This document shows, piece after piece, positions 11,262 to 15,064 of a stretch of 15,064 nucleotides of DNA. Each line of letters begins with the position of its first letter. The stretch's first letter is position 1. Source of the stretch: Paracoccaceae bacterium. GTDB lineage: Bacteria; Pseudomonadota; Alphaproteobacteria; Rhodobacterales; Rhodobacteraceae. The DNA lies in assembly GCA_007128865.1 (NCBI GenBank), contig SKWP01000225.1:1-15064 (forward strand). The letters run 5' to 3'. The notes beneath the pieces are model-generated. The model was not told the DNA's origin. It was given only the letters and a program-made list of their open reading frames with translations, and searched no databases. The translations under genes were made by a program, and so were the position numbers.

Positions 11262-13433
11262 ATGGAGAGCTCGATGAAGGTGCGCGCGCAGGTCTATCGG
11301 CATCACGATCTGCGCTGCCTGATCGCCCCGCAGCGGCTTGCCATCGTCGGGGCGGGCACGGGCGCGGCATCTTTCGGGGGGCTGACGCTGAGGAATTGCC
11401 GGGGCTTTGCGGGACAGAGCTATCTGGTGAATCCCCGCCGTGACCGGATCGAGGACAAGCCTTGCTTCCCGTCGCTTTCGGCCCTGCCCGAGGTGCCCGA
11501 TTGCGCGGTCCTCACGGTGCCGCGGGACAGCGTCGAGCCGCTGGTCGAAGAGGCGGCGCGGCTCGGCATCGGCGCCGTGGTGGTCTATGCCGCGGGTTTC
11601 GCCGAGACCGGGCGGCCGGAGTGGATTGCGCTGCAGCGCCGCCTGACTGCCCTGGCCGGAGAGGCCGGCATCCGAATTCTTGGCCCCAACACCGCAGGGC
11701 TGGTCAATCACGTGACGCGGATGGCACTGACCTTCACGCCCGACTATGCCTTTTCTAACCCCGACTCGGCGAGCATTGCAATTGTCAGTCAATCCGGCGG
11801 GATCGCGAACGGGCTGACCCAGTCGCTGCATCGGGGCGTCGGCCTGAGTCACATGTTGACCACCGGCAACGCCTGCGACGTGGATGTGGCCGATATGGTC
11901 GCCTATCTGGTCGATGATCCGGACTGCCGCGCCATCGCGCTGTCCTTCGAGGGGTTGCAGTCGCCGGACCGGCTCGCGCAGGCGGGGCATCTGGCCTGGC
12001 AGGCCGACAAACCGCTGATCGTCTTCAAGGGTGCGCAGAGCAGCTTCGGCGCCGAGGCAGCCACATCCCATTCCGGCTATCTGGCCGGTACGCGCCAGAC
12101 CTATGACGCCCTGTTCGAAGAGATCGGCGCGATCCAGGTCGACAGTCACGAGGCACTGGTCGAGACTGCGCGGTTCTTCGCCAAGGCCGGCCGGCCAGCG
12201 GGCAGGGGCCTTGCGGTCCTCGCGAATTCGGGTGGTGCGGCGATCATCGCCGCCGACGAGGCCGAAGCGGCCGGCGTTACCCTGCCGCAGCCCGCGCCGG
12301 AAACCGGACGCGCCATTGCCGCGGCGGTTCCGGATTTCGGCGCCGTGCGCAACCCCTGTGACGTGACCGCTCAGGTGCTGACGGATCACGCGATGCTGCG
12401 GACCTGCGCCGAGGCGCTCTGCGCCGACGACGCCTATGGCGCAATCCTGTGGCCCTACCTCTTCGTGCGCGAGGCGGTCGCGGTGCGCCGTGAGACGCTG
12501 AGCGAATGCGCCCGCGCCGCCGGAAAGATCCTCGTCTTCGTGTGGATGAGCGACTGGCTGGAGGGGCCGGGCGCCATCGCGGCCGAACAGGACCGGGGCA
12601 CCGCGGTCTTCCGCTCCATGCGGCGGGCGATGCAGGCTATTGCCGCGTGGCAGGCGCGCGAAGCCCGCCGCAACACCCTGCCCGAAGCCCGCAGCAGGTT
12701 GTCGCCTCCGGATGCCCCGGTCGCGGCGGCGCGACTGCTGGATCGCGCTGCGGGACGGATCATGGCCGAATCAGAGGCGAAACGGGTCTTCGCGCTCTAC
12801 GGCGTGCCGGTGGTGCAGGAACAGCTCGTGCATTCGGCCGCCGAAGCAGCCGACGTGGCCGCCGCGATCGGCTTTCCCGTCGCGCTGAAGGTCGATTCGG
12901 ACGACCTTCCGCACAAGACCGAGGCCGGTGCCGTCCGTCTCGGGCTGGGGGATCCTGCGGCGGTTGCCGCGGGGTTCGAGGCGGTGCTGGCCGCGGCCAA
13001 TGCCTTCCGGCCGGGGCTTGCGGTCAACGGGGTGCTTGTCCAGGCGATGGCGCCCGAGGGGGTGGAGATCATGGTCGGCGGCCGGGTCGATCCGCTTTTC
13101 GGTCCGCTGGTCGTGGTTTCCGCCGGCGGGATACTGGTGGAACTGCTCGATGACGCCGTCACTGCGCGGGCGCCGGTGGGCAGGGCACGCGCGCGCGCGA
13201 TGCTCTCGGCGCTGCGGGCCGGACGGCTGCTCGGCGGGGTGCGCGGCCGCCCGGCAGTTGACAGGGAAGCGCTGGCCGAGGTGATCGCGCGCCTGTCGGA
13301 ATTCATCGCCGACCATGCCGCAGCCGTGGCGGAATTCGATGTCAATCCGGTGATCTGCGGGCCGGCCGGGCCAGTGGCGGTGGATGGGCTGATCACCCTC
13401 GCTGTGCCGCGTAACCAAGGCGATGCGACGTGA
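11262..13433 (+). CDS. NDP-forming acyl-CoA synthetase (acetate--CoA ligase family), fused subunits
   Basis: The 723 residues have the layout of the ADP-forming acyl-CoA synthetase superfamily: CoA-binding Rossmann domain (about 20-145, with LAIVGAG and LGPNTAGLVNH), succinyl-CoA-ligase-like domain (about 170-300), a linking ligase domain to about 440, and a C-terminal ATP-grasp (about 505-720, with ALKVDSDDLPHKTEAGAVRL and FDVNPVI). IVSQSGG (174-180) is a family mark, and His270 in TSHSGYLAG matches the phosphohistidine. The enzyme interconverts acid + CoA + ATP with acyl-CoA + ADP + Pi, so it can activate a substrate or conserve energy from a CoA ester. A second ATG at 11274 also has GGAG 6 bases upstream, so the true start may be four codons later. 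It is divergent from the IclR operon and overlaps the next ligase gene. Confidence 0.9.
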   Translation: MESSMKVRAQVYRHHDLRCLIAPQRLAIVGAGTGAASFGGLTLRNCRGFAGQSYLVNPRRDRIEDKPCFPSLSALPEVPDCAVLTVPRDSVEPLVEEAARLGIGAVVVYAAGFAETGRPEWIALQRRLTALAGEAGIRILGPNTAGLVNHVTRMALTFTPDYAFSNPDSASIAIVSQSGGIANGLTQSLHRGVGLSHMLTTGNACDVDVADMVAYLVDDPDCRAIALSFEGLQSPDRLAQAGHLAWQADKPLIVFKGAQSSFGAEAATSHSGYLAGTRQTYDALFEEIGAIQVDSHEALVETARFFAKAGRPAGRGLAVLANSGGAAIIAADEAEAAGVTLPQPAPETGRAIAAAVPDFGAVRNPCDVTAQVLTDHAMLRTCAEALCADDAYGAILWPYLFVREAVAVRRETLSECARAAGKILVFVWMSDWLEGPGAIAAEQDRGTAVFRSMRRAMQAIAAWQAREARRNTLPEARSRLSPPDAPVAAARLLDRAAGRIMAESEAKRVFALYGVPVVQEQLVHSAAEAADVAAAIGFPVALKVDSDDLPHKTEAGAVRLGLGDPAAVAAGFEAVLAAANAFRPGLAVNGVLVQAMAPEGVEIMVGGRVDPLFGPLVVVSAGGILVELLDDAVTARAPVGRARARAMLSALRAGRLLGGVRGRPAVDREALAEVIARLSEFIADHAAAVAEFDVNPVICGPAGPVAVDGLITLAVPRNQGDAT

Positions 13434-15052
13434 CTGCGGGCGGGCCGGCGGCTCTGCCTCTGCAAGCCCGGAGCTTTCCCGGCCTGACCACACCGCTTGC
13501 GCGACTGGCGGCTCGATGCGGCGACGGCGTGGCAGCCATCGATGGCGCGCGCCGTCTGACATGGTCGCAGCTCCTGGCCCGGATCGAGGCGCTCGCCGGC
13601 GCCTTGCAGGCCGATGGGCTGGTGCCGGGCGACCATGTGGCGCTGCTGTCGCGCAACAGTGCACGCATGATGGAAGCGATCTATGGCACGCTCTGGGCGG
13701 GCGGTGTGGCCTGCCCGCTGAACACGCGCCTTGCCGAAGGCGACCTGCGCGCGCAACTGGCCGAGGCCGAGCCGGTGATCCTGTTCTTCGACGACGCCGC
13801 AGCCGAAACTGCGCTGGCGATCCGCGATGCTGCGCCGTCGCTGCGCCAGCTGGTTCATCTGTCCGACGGGCCGCATCCGGCCGGAACGCAGGGCCACGAC
13901 ACCTATCTGGCCCGGTCCGTGCGCGTGCCCGACGTCGGTCGCCGCGGCGATGACACTGCGATGCTGATCTATTCAGGGGGAACCACCGGACGCTCGAAAG
14001 GTGTGATGCTCAGCCATGGCAATTTCTGGGCCAATGCCATGAATGTGCAGTTTGCCCTTCGTCCGGATGCGACAAGCACCTATCTGCAGGTCAGTCCGAT
14101 GTTCCATGTCTCTGCCGTGGCGCGGATGTTTGCCTCGGTCATCAATGGTGCGGCACAGGTCTTCATCCCCCAGTTCCGCCCCGATCTGGTCCTGTCCGAG
14201 ATCGCCCGCAATCGCGTTGCGGTGACGACACTGGTGCCGACGATGCTGCGTACACTGGTCGAACATCTGCGGCGGCAGGAATCCGATATCGGCAGCCTGC
14301 GCATCATCAGCTACGGAGCCTCACCTATCGACGAGACACTCGTGCGGCGCATGGTCGAGGCCTTTCCCAAGGTGGATTTCTGGCAGGCCTACGGCATGAC
14401 CGAGCTTTCGCCCACTGCCACCCAGCTCGGGCCGGAATGGCACCGCCCCGGGCCCGGGGGCATGGCGCGCCTGCGCTCGGCCGGGCTTCCGGCCACGCTG
14501 GCAGAGGTCATGATCGGCGATCCGGGCGACAGCCCGATGCCGGCCGGCGAGACCGGTGAGGTACTGGTGCGCGGGCCGATGGTGATGAAAGGCTATTGGA
14601 AAAACCCCCGCCTGACGGCAGAGGCCCTGCGCAATGGCTGGATGCACACCGGCGATCTGGGCTATCGCGATGCCGAAGGTTTCCTCTATATCGTCGATCG
14701 CAAGGACGACATGATCATCTCGGGCGGCGAGAACATCCACAGCCTCGAGGTGGAGAACGCGATCGCCGCCCATCCGGCTGTCGCACAATGCGCCGTGGTC
14801 GGGGTCAGCGATCCGCACTGGGGCCAGCGGGTGCATGCGGTCGTGGTTCCGCGGCCGGGGCAGGCGCCCTCGCTGGAAGAGTTGCAGGCCCATTGCCGCA
14901 CTCTGATCGCCGGCTTCAAGGTGCCGCGCTCGCTGGAACTGCGCGATGACGCGCTGCCGCTCAGCGGCATCAACAAGGTTCTGAAAACCGAACTGCGCCG
15001 CCAGGCCGAGGCGCGGCAGGCCGGAGCCGTCGATGGGACCGGCGCGGAATAG
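13430..15052 (+). CDS. AMP-forming acyl-CoA synthetase / ligase
   Basis: The 540 residues carry all core motifs of the ANL adenylate-forming family: P-loop YSGGTTGRSKGVMLSH (181-196), the aromatic/acid motif YGMTE (321-325), GWMHTGDLGYRDAEGFLY (403-420), hinge RKDDMIISGGENI (424-436), and C-terminal LPLSGINKVLK (509-519), where Lys516 takes the place of the catalytic Lys of the usual TGK (here INK). It forms an acyl-AMP and then an acyl-CoA from a free acid. The start is GTG overlapping the preceding TGA (GTGA), so it is translationally coupled to the NDP-forming ligase. No ATG is near and the frame is intact from there. Chain length cannot be told by eye; fatty, branched and aromatic acids are all possible. 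Confidence 0.92.
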   Translation: MTAGGPAALPLQARSFPGLTTPLARLAARCGDGVAAIDGARRLTWSQLLARIEALAGALQADGLVPGDHVALLSRNSARMMEAIYGTLWAGGVACPLNTRLAEGDLRAQLAEAEPVILFFDDAAAETALAIRDAAPSLRQLVHLSDGPHPAGTQGHDTYLARSVRVPDVGRRGDDTAMLIYSGGTTGRSKGVMLSHGNFWANAMNVQFALRPDATSTYLQVSPMFHVSAVARMFASVINGAAQVFIPQFRPDLVLSEIARNRVAVTTLVPTMLRTLVEHLRRQESDIGSLRIISYGASPIDETLVRRMVEAFPKVDFWQAYGMTELSPTATQLGPEWHRPGPGGMARLRSAGLPATLAEVMIGDPGDSPMPAGETGEVLVRGPMVMKGYWKNPRLTAEALRNGWMHTGDLGYRDAEGFLYIVDRKDDMIISGGENIHSLEVENAIAAHPAVAQCAVVGVSDPHWGQRVHAVVVPRPGQAPSLEELQAHCRTLIAGFKVPRSLELRDDALPLSGINKVLKTELRRQAEARQAGAVDGTGAE

Positions 15053-15064
15053 CTGCGCGTCGGC

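Noticed and set aside
11217..12389. Open frame of 390 codons on the minus strand
   Set aside because: It is a mirror frame of the NDP-forming ligase, has no family motifs, and would cross the divergent promoter region.
12797..13897. Open frame of 366 codons on the minus strand
   Set aside because: It spans the antisense of two well-supported ligase genes; low-complexity Arg/Ser/Ala-rich translation with no domain.
1..15064. CRISPR array, insertion sequence, phage, toxin-antitoxin or defence genes, tRNA or rRNA
   Set aside because: I saw no spaced direct repeats, transposase or integrase motifs, or RNA-gene structures. All sizeable genes belong to transport, regulation and acyl-CoA metabolism.

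Overview
The window is GC-rich with densely packed genes, and nearly every third codon position is G or C. Gene content (a tripartite tricarboxylate transporter, an IclR regulator, many acyl-CoA enzymes, a short lipoprotein) and codon style suggest a chromosomal segment of an alphaproteobacterium, most likely Rhodobacterales. That placement is inferred from style and gene families, not proven. I see no mobile elements, tRNAs, rRNAs or CRISPR arrays.

Layout. (1) 1-151 (-): the first 50 codons of a small lipoprotein that runs off the left edge. (2) 152-533: about 380 bp with no convincing gene. (3) 534-11143 (-): eleven genes head to tail, in transcription order IclR regulator, tctC, two crotonases, tctB, tctA, acyl-CoA dehydrogenase, MmgE/PrpD protein, SCP2-type thiolase homologue, DUF35 zinc-ribbon/OB-fold protein, MaoC hydratase. 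Most junctions overlap or nearly touch (ATGA overlaps at iclR/tctC, crotonase/crotonase and prpD/thiolase). The gaps worth noting are 80 bp after tctC and 59 bp after the dehydrogenase gene, each holding a GC-rich inverted repeat, and 45 bp before the dehydrogenase gene, holding an AT-rich palindrome and promoter-like hexamers. (4) 11144-11261: AT-rich divergent promoter region with a perfect 10-bp palindrome. (5) 11262-15052 (+): two different acyl-CoA-forming ligases, one NDP-forming and one AMP-forming, joined by a GTGA overlap.

Working model (inference). An organic acid is bound by TctC and imported by TctAB, activated by one of the ligases, then oxidised by the acyl-CoA dehydrogenase and hydrated by the MaoC protein, with the crotonases providing isomerase or hydratase steps. 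The chain is then cleaved by the thiolase homologue with DUF35. That thiolase homologue lacks the usual nucleophilic Cys and no 3-hydroxyacyl-CoA dehydrogenase is present. This matches the retro-aldol route known from bacterial steroid side-chain degradation (Ltp2 with the DUF35 domain of ChsH2) better than classical thiolysis. The MmgE/PrpD protein would dehydrate, or otherwise act on, a polycarboxylate intermediate. The IclR protein is the likely substrate-responsive switch. The substrate cannot be read from the sequence.
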